35,917 bases of DNA from an uncultured Anaerococcus sp. (GTDB lineage Bacteria > Bacillota > Clostridia > Tissierellales > Peptoniphilaceae), in assembly GCF_947253225.1 (NCBI RefSeq), contig NZ_CAMXYR010000009.1:1-35917 (forward strand). The letters run 5' to 3'. Under the pieces are notes generated by a model. The model was not told the origin of the DNA, ran no database searches, and saw only the letters and a program-made list of their open reading frames with translations. Below are positions 16,514 through 24,655 of the stretch, in pieces. How positions within the stretch are numbered: the stretch's first letter is position 1; each line of letters opens with the position of its first letter. Position numbers and translations under genes: made by a program.

Positions 16514-16586
16514 AAAAACCTCTGTATATTTATTATACCAGCCTTTTATGTATTTAATTTTAATTTTGCTAGTTTGCTTTCAGGGA

Positions 16587-16621
16587 TGAAAAAAGCACAA
16601 CAAATTGTAAGTTGTGCTTTA
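16587..16621 (-). terminator. Intrinsic terminator of the liv operon
   Basis: Minus-strand hairpin AAAGCACAAC / GTTGTGCTTT (10 perfect pairs, 9-base loop) followed by six T, directly after livF. Confidence 0.92.
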
Positions 16622-16623
16622 AT

Positions 16624-17337
16624 TTATATTCCTAGATATGCTGCTTTCACATCTGGGTCAGACTTAAGTGATTCTGCACTACCCTCTTTTACTATTCGTC
16701 CTGTTTCAAGAACATATCCCCTATCAGCAACTTCAAGAGCTAGATTTGCATTTTGTTCAACTAATAGAATTGTTGTTTTGTCTTTTTTTAAAAGGGCTAT
16801 AGTATCAAATATTTTATCAACAAATAAAGGAGATAACCCCATTGATGGTTCATCGAGAAGTAAAACTTGAGGCCTTGTCATAAGAGCTCTTCCCATTGCT
16901 AACATCTGTTGTTCGCCTCCTGAAAGTGTTCCAGCTTCTTGCTTTCTTCTTTCCTTGAGGACTGGAAAAAGTTGATAAATCTTATCCATCTCAATTTTAT
17001 CTTCTTCCTTAGTAGAGTTGACAGATACTCCTCCAAGAGTCAAATTATCTTCAACGCTAATTCCCTTAAAAACCCTCCTACCTTCTGGAACTTGAGCTAT
17101 ACCAAGTCTTGTTCTTTTGAAGGCCTTTTGTTTTAATATAGAGTTATTATTAAAGGTTATTTCACCAGCCTTAATTGGTAGAAGTCCCGAAATTGCTTGT
17201 AGAGTTGTTGTCTTTCCTGCACCATTAGCTCCTATCAATGAAACAACTTCTCCCTTATTAACTTCAAGGCTTACTCCCTTAATCGCATGGATATTTCCGT
17301 AATATACATTCAAATCTTCAACTTTTAAAAAACTCAT
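16624..17337 (-). CDS. livF: Branched-chain amino acid ABC transporter ATP-binding protein LivF
   Basis: A 237-residue ABC ATPase with Walker A GANGAGKTT, the LivF-type RTRLGIAQVPEGRRVF segment, signature TLSGGEQQM, Walker B LLLDEPSMGLSP and the H-loop region, which here reads LLVEQN as usual in LivF. It energises import together with LivG. Last gene of the liv operon, three bases after livG. Complete. Confidence 0.93.
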   Translation of the reverse strand: MSFLKVEDLNVYYGNIHAIKGVSLEVNKGEVVSLIGANGAGKTTTLQAISGLLPIKAGEITFNNNSILKQKAFKRTRLGIAQVPEGRRVFKGISVEDNLTLGGVSVNSTKEEDKIEMDKIYQLFPVLKERRKQEAGTLSGGEQQMLAMGRALMTRPQVLLLDEPSMGLSPLFVDKIFDTIALLKKDKTTILLVEQNANLALEVADRGYVLETGRIVKEGSAESLKSDPDVKAAYLGI

Positions 17338-17340
17338 AGC

Positions 17341-18120
17341 CTAGCTCCTTCCGCTTCCCAAATAAGCTGTTATTACATCTTCATTATTGATTACTTCTTT
17401 AGGATTGCCCTTAGCTAAGATTTCTCCATGATTTAAAACAATTAGCCTTTCAGAAATTCCAAGGACAAGGTTCATGTCATGCTCTATCAAAAGAACTCCT
17501 ATATTAGTTTTATCCCTTATCATTTTTATTGCTTTCATCAAGTCTTTAGTTTCTGTATCATTCATTCCTGCAGCTGGCTCATCTAATAATAAAAGTTTTG
17601 GTCTTGTAGCCATAGCTCTAGCAATTTCTAATTTTCTCTGAGCTCCATAAGGAAGAGAACCAGCAAAGGCTCTAAAATATTTCTCTAAATCAAAAACCCT
17701 AAGAATTTCCTTAGCTTTTTCACTTGCATCCTTTTCTTCACGCCAGTATTTTGGAAGTCTAAACATTCCAGCAAAAACGCCATACTCCATATATTGGTTC
17801 ATCGCTAATTTTACATTGTCGAGGACTGTTAGGTTATCAAAAAGCCTTATATTTTGAAAAGTTCTTGCCACACCTTCTTTAGAAAGTTTATCTGGTCTTA
17901 ACCCATTCACTCTTTTTCCATCGAGGATTATATCTCCTTCTGTTGGAGTATATACACCAGAAAGCATATTAAATAAAGTAGTCTTCCCTGCTCCATTTGG
18001 TCCAATAAGTCCAAGTAGCTCTCCTTTTTTCATAGTGAAATCTACTCCGTTTACCGCTTTTAGACCCCCAAAAGAGATGCCCAAATTTTTAACTTCCAAT
18101 AAATTTTCATTATTTATCAT
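17341..18120 (-). CDS. livG: Branched-chain amino acid ABC transporter ATP-binding protein LivG
   Basis: An ABC ATPase with Walker A GPNGAGKTT, the LivG-type VARTFQNIRLF segment, a shortened signature SLPYGAQRKLEIARA, Walker B LLLDEPAAGMND and switch-histidine LLIEHDM. The open frame reaches 18150, but only the ATG at 18120 has a well-placed site (AAGGAG, 9 bases upstream), giving 259 residues. It overlaps the livM end by 11 bases, implying coupled translation. Confidence 0.93.
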   Translation of the reverse strand: MINNENLLEVKNLGISFGGLKAVNGVDFTMKKGELLGLIGPNGAGKTTLFNMLSGVYTPTEGDIILDGKRVNGLRPDKLSKEGVARTFQNIRLFDNLTVLDNVKLAMNQYMEYGVFAGMFRLPKYWREEKDASEKAKEILRVFDLEKYFRAFAGSLPYGAQRKLEIARAMATRPKLLLLDEPAAGMNDTETKDLMKAIKMIRDKTNIGVLLIEHDMNLVLGISERLIVLNHGEILAKGNPKEVINNEDVITAYLGSGRS

Positions 18121-19087
18121 TTTCAACATCTCCTTTTTTATATTTGTCAATCTTCAAGAATTTTCTTATTGAGAATTCTTTCCTTCCTAAGAGACCTTGA
18201 GGTCTAAAAATCATAACTAAGATTAATATTACAGCATAGATAACCATTCTCCACTCAGCTAACGGTCTTAAAACTTCTGGTAAAATTGTAAGACCTATTG
18301 ATGAAATTATAGCACCTGTTATTGAACCTATTCCTCCAAGAACAACCATAACCAAATAGTCAAAGCTCTTATTGTAGTTAAATATAGTAGCAGCAATTAC
18401 ACCAAAACTTTGTGCATATAAGGCTCCTGCAATACCTGCAAAAACCGCAGAAAGGGTAAAGGCAAATGTTTTATATTTAGTTATATTAATTCCACACGCC
18501 TCTGCAGCTAGTTCATTATCTCTTATAGATAAAACCGCCCTACCATGTCTGCTATCTGCGTAGGTGAATATCATAGCTATGATAAATACAGCCACAAAGA
18601 AAAATATTGCAAAAGATTGAATTGTTGGTATCCCCGCCATACCTTGAGCTCCACCTGTTATACCAACATTTTCTATTACTACTCTTATGATTTCTCCAAA
18701 AGCTAGAGTAACTATGGCTAGATAATCACCTCTAAGCCTTAGAATTGGAAGCCCAATCAAGAAACCAAAAAATCCTGCAACAATAGCTGCCAAAACAAGG
18801 CTTACCAAAAATCCTAAAAATCCAGTAAGCACACCTGTTTTAAGGAAAATTCCAGCTGTATAGGCACCAAGTGCCATAAAGCCTGCATGACCTAAGTTTA
18901 CTTGCCCAAGGACACCTACTGTTAGGTTTAGGCTCGTTGCCATTATCATATTTATACAAATCATTGTTAGGATACTTTCCCAATACCTGCTTATAATTCC
19001 CATATTTATCATAATTTGAAGGCAAAGAAATAAAGCAAGGACTAGGAGAGTTGAAATTATATATGAAAGTCTTTTTTCTTTTGACAT
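18110..19087 (-). CDS. livM: Branched-chain amino acid ABC transporter permease LivM
   Basis: A 325-residue inner-membrane permease with about nine hydrophobic helices. Family features are SLNLTVGVLGQVNLGHAGF, LRLRGDYLAIVTLAFGEI and VVLGGIGSITGAI. It forms the membrane channel with LivH. It starts one base after livH and overlaps livG. No defects seen. Confidence 0.93.
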   Translation of the reverse strand: MSKEKRLSYIISTLLVLALFLCLQIMINMGIISRYWESILTMICINMIMATSLNLTVGVLGQVNLGHAGFMALGAYTAGIFLKTGVLTGFLGFLVSLVLAAIVAGFFGFLIGLPILRLRGDYLAIVTLAFGEIIRVVIENVGITGGAQGMAGIPTIQSFAIFFFVAVFIIAMIFTYADSRHGRAVLSIRDNELAAEACGINITKYKTFAFTLSAVFAGIAGALYAQSFGVIAATIFNYNKSFDYLVMVVLGGIGSITGAIISSIGLTILPEVLRPLAEWRMVIYAVILILVMIFRPQGLLGRKEFSIRKFLKIDKYKKGDVENDK

Positions 19088-19088
19088 A

Positions 19089-19976
19089 TCACACCTTCTC
19101 CTTTTCTAGTTTTCCAAACAAACCATTTGGCTGAATTAACAATACTAAAATCAAAACCATAAACACAATGGCATCTGCATAAGCACTTGATAGGTAGGCT
19201 CGTGTCAAAACTTCTATCATACCAAGAATTAATCCTCCAATTACTGCTCCAGGTATTGATCCAATTCCTCCAAGCACTGCTGCTGTAAAAGCTTTAATTC
19301 CTAACATGGACCCCATAAAGGGTTGGATTTGTGGGTAACTTGATACATATAAAACTGAAGCAACGCCAGCTAGGGCAGAACCAATTGCAAAAGTCATAGT
19401 CATTACTTTGTTCACATTTATACCTACAAGTTCACTTGCCCCATAGTCCTCGCTTACAGCCAGCATTGACTTGCCGAGCTTGGTATTATTGATAAACACA
19501 TTTAATAAATAAGTTAGAATAATTGTAGATACTATCGTTATAATAGTTGCAAATGATAGGTGCACTCCACCAAAAGTTAATGACTTTTGAGGAAATATAG
19601 CTGGTATAGGTTTAGCTGATGATGTAAATATTTTCACAAATAAATTTTGCAAAAATAAGCTCACACCAATTGTTGTTATTAAAAGCGAAACTGGAGTTGA
19701 ATTTCTCAACGGTCTATACGCAACCCTTTCAATAGTTATTCCAAGAACTGTACATACCACTACAGCAGGAATAAAAGTTAGACATAAAGGCAAGCCCATA
19801 TTGAAGGCTGCTGTTTGGATGGCAAGTGATATAGTGTAAGAGCCAACCATAATTACATCCCCATGGGCGAAGTTTACAAGTTTAGCTATACCATAAACCA
19901 TGGTATAACCAAGGGCAACTAGGGCATAAATACTACCTAGTTGGAGCCCATTAAATAACTGAGTTATAAAATCCAT
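19089..19976 (-). CDS. livH: Branched-chain amino acid ABC transporter permease LivH
   Basis: A 295-residue permease with about eight hydrophobic helices. LivH features are the N-terminal GLQLGSIYALVALGYTMVYG, LVNFAHGDVIMVG and AAVLGGIGSIPGAVIGG. It pairs with LivM and lies 14 bases after the binding-protein gene of the same operon. Confidence 0.93.
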   Translation of the reverse strand: MDFITQLFNGLQLGSIYALVALGYTMVYGIAKLVNFAHGDVIMVGSYTISLAIQTAAFNMGLPLCLTFIPAVVVCTVLGITIERVAYRPLRNSTPVSLLITTIGVSLFLQNLFVKIFTSSAKPIPAIFPQKSLTFGGVHLSFATIITIVSTIILTYLLNVFINNTKLGKSMLAVSEDYGASELVGINVNKVMTMTFAIGSALAGVASVLYVSSYPQIQPFMGSMLGIKAFTAAVLGGIGSIPGAVIGGLILGMIEVLTRAYLSSAYADAIVFMVLILVLLIQPNGLFGKLEKEKV

Positions 19977-19990
19977 ATTTTCTCTCTTTC

Positions 19991-21145
19991 TTATCTAGGA
20001 GCTACAGTCGAATCAAATTTGTATACTCCATTTTCTATTCTCATTATTGAAGCTGGCTTTTGAGGGTTATTATTCTCATCAAATTTAAAATGTCCAGTAA
20101 TTCCATCAAAATCTATGGCATTTAACGCCTTAATTCTATCATCATTTGTATCACTAGAAGACTTTTCAAAGGCTTCTTTAATCATATAAACTGTATCAAA
20201 ACCTAGAGCAGAAAATGCAGTTGGATCTTCCTTGTAGACCTCCCTGTATTTTTTAACAAAGTCCGCTACTTTTGGATTTGTATCTTCTATAGAAAAATGG
20301 TTAGTAAAATATGACTTATCAATAATTCCCATACTTGATTTATCCATAGTCTTAATCAATCCATCCCAACCATCTCCTCCAAGAAAAGTTGCCTTAATCC
20401 CTGCATCTCTTGCTTGAGGAGTAATTAGAGCAAGCTTTTCATAATACTCTGGAATTAACAAAACATCAGGTTTCTTCTTTGCAAGGCTAGTAAGTTGAGC
20501 CTTGAAATCTGTATCATTTTCTCCATAAGATTCCTTGCCAACAACTTCTAATCCAAGCTCCTTGACTTTTTTCTCAAATGCATCTGCGATTCCTGTAGAA
20601 TAATCGGAAGAAGAATTTAATAAAATTCCACACGTTTTTGCCTTAAGGCTATCTTTAGCAAAGATTGCAAGCAAATCTCCTTGGTAAGGATTAGTAAAGC
20701 AAGTTCTAAAGACATTTTTCTTGCCAGCAGTAATATTTTCCTCTGTACCAGTAGGTGTTATAACAGGAATACCATCTTTTTGGCTAGCCTCTGCTATTGC
20801 ATTTGATGGTGATGATGTGTTGGTGCCAATAACAGCCTCGCAACCACCTTCTACTAATTTATGGTAGCTTGTTACAGAATCAGTTAACTCTCCCTTATCA
20901 TCTAAAGAATCTAGAACTATTTGTTTGCCCTTAATTCCTCCATTTTTATTAATTTCATCTACAGCCATCTTAATCCCGTTTACTGTAGAAGTCCCATAAT
21001 TTGAATACTGACCAGTCAAAGGAAAAGTTGACCCTATTTTTATTGTTGAATCATCCTTTTTACTATCCTTCTTGTTTCCAGTACATGATGTAAACATTGC
21101 CATAGCCACAACTACCATAGTTACAAATTTCTTTTTATTTTTCAT
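19991..21145 (-). CDS. livJ: Branched-chain amino acid ABC transporter substrate-binding lipoprotein (Leu-T-box copy)
   Basis: A type I periplasmic-binding fold lipoprotein with signal peptide and lipobox FTSC, Cys21 being the lipid anchor. Family features: GSTFPLTGQYSNYGTSTVNG, VIGTNTSSPSNAIAEAS, ITPTGTEEN. The frame opens at 21157, but the GGAGG that would drive translation lies inside that extension, so the ATG at 21145 is the real start (384 residues). First gene of livJ-H-M-G-F, expressed from a perfect promoter through a T-box leader with a Leu specifier. It is clearly paralogous along its full length to the gene at 21567-22727. Confidence 0.93.
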   Translation of the reverse strand: MKNKKKFVTMVVVAMAMFTSCTGNKKDSKKDDSTIKIGSTFPLTGQYSNYGTSTVNGIKMAVDEINKNGGIKGKQIVLDSLDDKGELTDSVTSYHKLVEGGCEAVIGTNTSSPSNAIAEASQKDGIPVITPTGTEENITAGKKNVFRTCFTNPYQGDLLAIFAKDSLKAKTCGILLNSSSDYSTGIADAFEKKVKELGLEVVGKESYGENDTDFKAQLTSLAKKKPDVLLIPEYYEKLALITPQARDAGIKATFLGGDGWDGLIKTMDKSSMGIIDKSYFTNHFSIEDTNPKVADFVKKYREVYKEDPTAFSALGFDTVYMIKEAFEKSSSDTNDDRIKALNAIDFDGITGHFKFDENNNPQKPASIMRIENGVYKFDSTVAPR

Positions 21146-21167
21146 TTTTTCCTCCATATTTTGGTAG

Positions 21168-21432
21168 AAAAAAACCTCCGTCTTTTCTACCTTAGTAGAA
21201 GAGACGAAGGGACTTATTATTTAAAACCATCTCCGCGGTACCACTCTTCTTCATCTTATGATGCACTCTGCTCAAATTAATGAATAACTCTGTAACGGGA
21301 GTTCCCGATAACGCCTACTATTAGTTCAACGTTCAGCTCACTGGCTAGTTTCTAAGATTTTATTTAGTATCTTCCACCAACCGATACCTCTCTGAAAAAT
21401 AAAATTCTTATACTTCTCCACTTCATTGCTTT
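21168..21432 (-). promoter_or_regulatory. T-box leader, Leu (CUA) specifier, controlling livJHMGF
   Basis: Read on the minus strand, Stem I begins with GAAGTGGAGAAG, has the distal GGTATCGGTTGGTGGAAGA region, and the specifier loop GAA-A-CTA-G with CTA at 21348-21346. By the GAA-N-codon rule (as in glyQS, GAA-A-GGC-A) this reads Leu. The T-box AGAGTGGTACCGCGG is at 21247-21233; its TGGT bulge fits a tRNA with discriminator A, as tRNA-Leu has. The terminator pairs CTTCGTCT..TTCTAC with GTAGAA.AGACG.AGG and ends in seven T (21174-21168). Uncharged tRNA-Leu should favour the antiterminator. The base after the specifier is G rather than the usual A, and one pair below the loop is mismatched. Confidence 0.92.
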
Positions 21433-21438
21433 TTCTGT

Positions 21439-21467
21439 ATTATATGCCCCAGATTTTACTTTGTCAA
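21439..21467 (-). promoter_or_regulatory. Consensus sigma-A promoter of the liv operon
   Basis: On the minus strand TTGACA (21467-21462), exactly 17 bases, TATAAT (21444-21439): a full consensus match, consistent with control being exerted after initiation by the T-box. Confidence 0.92.
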
Positions 21468-21566
21468 TAATTTTTTAAATAATAATAATTTAATTTGTAT
21501 AATTTATTATTTTATTAAGATATATAACTCTTATTTATTAGAATAAATTATTGTTATAATCTTTTC

Positions 21567-22727
21567 CTAATCAGCTACAACTTCGGAATCAAAAGTATAT
21601 TGACCCTTATCTATCTTTATGATTTTGGCAGTCTTTCTTGGGTTATTATTTTCATCAAAACTGAATGAACCTGTGATACCCTCAAACTTTATAGCTTTCA
21701 AGGCTTTTACAACCTCATCCCACTTAGTAGTTTTCGCTTCTTCTACCGCTTGTTTGTATAGATATACCGTATCATATCCTTCAGCTGCAAAAGTTGATGG
21801 ATCTTCACCGTATTTCTCCTTGTAGTCTTTTATAAATTTTTGTGTTTTTTCTGATGGATCTTGCAAACTAAACTGGTTAGCAAAATAAGATCCTTCTATA
21901 TCTTTAAATGCTGATTTATCAAGCACTGATAAAACTCCATCCCAACCATCAGCCCCAACAATTGTGGCATTTATTCCAGATGCCCTAACCTGAGAAACTA
22001 TAAGAGCAACTTTTTCATAATAATCTGGTATGAACAAAACATCTGGATTAGAAGATTTTATCTTTGTTAGTTGAGCCTTAAAGTCTGTATCATTATCACC
22101 ATAGGCTTCATCTGAAACAACTTCCATACCAAATTCTTCTGCTTTTTTCTTGTAAACATCGGCAACTCCCATAGAATAATCAGAAGATTGATTTCTAAGT
22201 ACAGCAACCTTTTTTGCAGCTAGTTTTTTAGCAGAAAAATTAGCTAAAACTTCTCCTTGGAAAGGATCTGTAAAGGCTACTCTAAAGACGTTATTCTTAC
22301 CTTCAGTTATATTTGCTTGAGTACCTGTTGGAGTAATATAGACTATCTCATCCTTAGCAGCAGATTCTGCCATAGCAAGTGTTGGCTTTGATGGGACTCC
22401 ACCTAGAATAGCGTTAGCACCCTCTTGCATAAGTTTATTGTAATTAGTTACTGCTTCTGTAATTTCTCCCTTGTCATCAAGTCCAGTCCATTCAACTTTT
22501 TTGCCATTGATTCCCCCAGCTTTATTAATTTCATCTATAGCAAGTTTGATGCCATTTTCTGTAGTTATTCCATATACCGATAACGGCCCAGTCAGAGGTC
22601 CTGAGTTTCCGAGTTTTACTACATCCGATTCTTCCTTTGACTTTGAAGAGTCCTTTCCTCCATTACCACACGCTGTAAAAGCGAAAACCGCTGCTAGTGC
22701 AACAAAAGCTAATTTCTTTTTAAACAT
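21567..22727 (-). CDS. Branched-chain amino acid ABC transporter substrate-binding lipoprotein (Ile-T-box copy)
   Basis: A 386-residue lipoprotein with lipobox FTAC (Cys20), followed by a Ser/Lys/Glu-rich linker and a type I binding fold. Motifs parallel the other copy: GNSGPLTGPLSVYGITTENG, ILGGVPSKPTLAMAES, ITPTGTQAN. AGGAGG precedes the start. It has its own T-box leader with an Ile specifier and no permease or ATPase of its own, so it presumably feeds the LivHMGF channel encoded just downstream. No strong intrinsic terminator is seen after it, only AT-rich hairpins, so read-through into the next leader is possible. Confidence 0.92.
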   Translation of the reverse strand: MFKKKLAFVALAAVFAFTACGNGGKDSSKSKEESDVVKLGNSGPLTGPLSVYGITTENGIKLAIDEINKAGGINGKKVEWTGLDDKGEITEAVTNYNKLMQEGANAILGGVPSKPTLAMAESAAKDEIVYITPTGTQANITEGKNNVFRVAFTDPFQGEVLANFSAKKLAAKKVAVLRNQSSDYSMGVADVYKKKAEEFGMEVVSDEAYGDNDTDFKAQLTKIKSSNPDVLFIPDYYEKVALIVSQVRASGINATIVGADGWDGVLSVLDKSAFKDIEGSYFANQFSLQDPSEKTQKFIKDYKEKYGEDPSTFAAEGYDTVYLYKQAVEEAKTTKWDEVVKALKAIKFEGITGSFSFDENNNPRKTAKIIKIDKGQYTFDSEVVAD

Positions 22728-22758
22728 AATTTCCTCCTATTGTTTATAGTTTAGGCAG

Positions 22759-23026
22759 AAAAAAACTTCGCCTCTTCTGCCTATAGCAAAGAGACGAAGG
22801 GTAATTTTAATAATTATACCGTCCGCGGTACCACTCTTTTTCATCGTTCGATGCACCTTGATCAAATTAATGAATTACTCTGTAACGGGAGCTCCCGGAC
22901 ACGCCTACTTATCAGCGCTCTGCTTAGTGGTGATATTCAACGAATTTACTTTAATACCTTCCACCATACGGTATCTCTCTGTAAAGCAATCATCATTTAC
23001 TCTTCCACTTCATAGCTTTTCTTGAT
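22759..23026 (-). promoter_or_regulatory. T-box leader, Ile (AUC) specifier, controlling the second binding-protein gene
   Basis: On the minus strand Stem I starts GAAGTGGAAGAG, the distal part contains CAGAGAGATACCGTATGGTGGAAGG (in two pieces), and the specifier loop reads GAA-T-ATC-A with ATC at 22934-22932; GTGG pairs with CCAC just below it. T-box AGAGTGGTACCGCGG at 22837-22823 with TGGT for discriminator A. The terminator pairs CTTCGTCTCTT with AAGAGGCGAAG and ends in seven T (22765-22759). It resembles the Leu leader closely in the antiterminator half, implying duplication. Confidence 0.92.
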
Positions 23027-23032
23027 ATTTGT

Positions 23033-23061
23033 ATCATACGCTCTTTTATTTTTAATGCCAA
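23033..23061 (-). promoter_or_regulatory. Sigma-A promoter of the Ile T-box transcript
   Basis: On the minus strand TTGGCA (23061-23056), 17 bases, TATGAT (23038-23033). One mismatch in each box; spacing is ideal and it lies directly upstream of Stem I. Confidence 0.75.
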
Positions 23062-23146
23062 ATATTCTTTCATATTTTTTTATAATTATTTTATTTTTCC
23101 ATACAAGCATCCACATTTATTACTTTTCTTTTGTCTTGTTTCATTT

Positions 23147-23174
23147 AAAAAAGACCACGATTTAACCGTGATCT
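23147..23174 (-). terminator. Intrinsic terminator after mgtE
   Basis: Minus-strand hairpin GATCACG / CGTGGTC with a G-U pair and short loop, followed by six T, directly after the mgtE stop. Confidence 0.85.
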
Positions 23175-23180
23175 GTTTAC

Positions 23181-24506
23181 TTAAATTCCTAGTAATAATG
23201 ACGCAACTTCAAAGTAAATCAGCAATACAAGTGTGTCAACTATTGTTGTTATCAATGGTCCTGCCATTACTGTTGGGTCTATTTTTAATTTGTCTGCAAT
23301 TAGTGGCAAAATTCCACCCATTATCTTTGAAAAAATAATTGTTAATATCAAGGTTACTGAAACAGTTAAATTTACAGCTAACTGGGCATGGTCCATAATC
23401 ATTAGCCTTAAAAAATTGACTACCACAAGGATTGCCCCTGCAATAAATCCAATCCTAGTTTCTTTCAATATAACCTTAAAAAAGTCTTTAAAGCCAATTT
23501 CTCCACTATATAGGGAGGTTATTACAGTTGTAGATGCTTGGCTACCAGCATTTCCGCCTGAATCCATTAACATTGGAATATAGGCTGCCAAGGAAACTGC
23601 TGATGCTAGCAGACTTTCATATCTGTGAATAATAAAGCCTGTCATTGTTGCTGTCAAGAGACAAATTATTAGCCAAGTTGTCCTATTTTTTGCTATTTTA
23701 AAACTTGACTCTTCTAAATACGATTCTGCTTGGTCTGAAATACCTGTAATTTTCGATAAATCTTCTTGCAATTCGTCATGGACAACGTCAATAACATCTT
23801 CTGCAGGAACAATACCAATTAGCCTATCTTCTGAATCTACAACAGGAACCTCTCCAAGATCGTACTTGTATGATAATTTAGCTACAACCTCTTGGTCTTG
23901 ATAAGGAGTTACAGTTGCAGTTATACTTGTTGCAAGCTCCTTCAGGCTCTTATCTTGATATCTTATGATATCAGCTATATAAACAAAGCCCATTAATACT
24001 AAGGATTGGTCTGTCAGCCATATTTGCTCTAATTTCTCAGCATCGAGGTCTGAGGCTATAATTTTATCCAAAGCTTCTTTAGGGCTAGCCGTTTCCTTTA
24101 CAGATAAGAAATTTACAGTCATGATTGATCCGACAGATTCTTTAGGATAGCCCAAAAGTTCATTGACTATCTTCCTTCTATCCTTATCAATATGCACATC
24201 CATCAATTTCTTTGTTATATTTGCTGGAAGTTCTTGAAGGGTATCCACAAGCTCATCCTCATCTAAATCTCGTACTAAGTCTTTAATCCTCTCTTCTGAT
24301 AGTATGTTTACAACCCTAGCCTTATTTTCTGGTCTTAGTTCTGTAAAGGCATCTGCAAGGAGATCCTTATTTAATAACTTAATCCAAATAGCTACATCTT
24401 CTTCTGGAAGAATTTCCATCTTATCGGCAATATCAACAGGATCCATCTTGTTTATTGTTTCTTTGATCTTGTTTAATTGCTCTGCATTATATTTTTTTTC
24501 ACTCAT
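23181..24506 (-). CDS. mgtE: Magnesium transporter MgtE
   Basis: An Mg2+ channel with an N-terminal helical domain (about residues 1-130, including LVRDLDEDELVDTLQELP), two CBS domains (about 140-265; SVGSIMTVNFLSVKE and LIGIVPAEDVIDVVHDE) and five C-terminal membrane helices with the selectivity region PMLMDSGGNAGSQASTTV and the late DPTVMAGPLITTIVD. The frame is open to 24536, but GGAGG sits seven bases before the ATG at 24506, so I choose 441 residues. The upstream in-frame ATG at 24536 has a weaker GGGG site that falls inside a predicted hairpin, so an alternative form is possible. A 14-codon leader ORF precedes the gene. The 100-base leader is too short for an M-box riboswitch. Confidence 0.93.
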   Translation of the reverse strand: MSEKKYNAEQLNKIKETINKMDPVDIADKMEILPEEDVAIWIKLLNKDLLADAFTELRPENKARVVNILSEERIKDLVRDLDEDELVDTLQELPANITKKLMDVHIDKDRRKIVNELLGYPKESVGSIMTVNFLSVKETASPKEALDKIIASDLDAEKLEQIWLTDQSLVLMGFVYIADIIRYQDKSLKELATSITATVTPYQDQEVVAKLSYKYDLGEVPVVDSEDRLIGIVPAEDVIDVVHDELQEDLSKITGISDQAESYLEESSFKIAKNRTTWLIICLLTATMTGFIIHRYESLLASAVSLAAYIPMLMDSGGNAGSQASTTVITSLYSGEIGFKDFFKVILKETRIGFIAGAILVVVNFLRLMIMDHAQLAVNLTVSVTLILTIIFSKIMGGILPLIADKLKIDPTVMAGPLITTIVDTLVLLIYFEVASLLLGI

Positions 24507-24544
24507 TAATACCTCCATAAATTGCAATTGAGGCATTAATTTAC

Positions 24545-24584
24545 CCCAATCTGCTTATCTTATAAAATTTTTCCTCGGATTGGG
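24545..24584 (-). promoter_or_regulatory. Hairpin overlapping the mgtE leader ORF
   Basis: On the minus strand CCCAATC (24584-24578), inside the Glu-Pro-Asn-Pro codons of the leader ORF, is perfectly complementary to GATTGGG (24551-24545), 26 bases further on. The right arm includes the GGGG that could serve the longer mgtE frame. There is no T run, so it is not an intrinsic terminator. A ribosome on the leader codons would block it. Confidence 0.55.
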
Positions 24585-24599
24585 CTCAGCTAAATCCAT
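24555..24599 (-). CDS. Candidate mgtE leader peptide (14 codons)
   Basis: ATG at 24599 preceded by AAGGAGG four bases upstream encodes MDLAEPNPRKNFIR and a TAA stop, 48 bases before the mgtE start. The Glu-Pro-Asn-Pro-Arg core and basic end resemble MgtL (EPDP, then PRRR and LFR), the enterobacterial mgtA leader whose acidic/proline codons destabilise ribosomes at low Mg2+. The strong ribosome binding site, position before an Mg2+ transporter, and overlap with a hairpin arm support a regulatory uORF. I know of no described Firmicute counterpart. Chance similarity in so short a peptide is possible. Confidence 0.55.
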   Translation of the reverse strand: MDLAEPNPRKNFIR

Positions 24600-24655
24600 A
24601 ATTCCTCCTTATCGTGCGTGTTACCTAATTAGTATACTGTTTTTTATCTATTAAT

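Noticed and set aside
21468..21566. AT-rich dyads after the second binding-protein gene as an intrinsic terminator
   Set aside because: The stems are nearly all A-T pairs with tiny loops and no proper T run, so they are not convincing.
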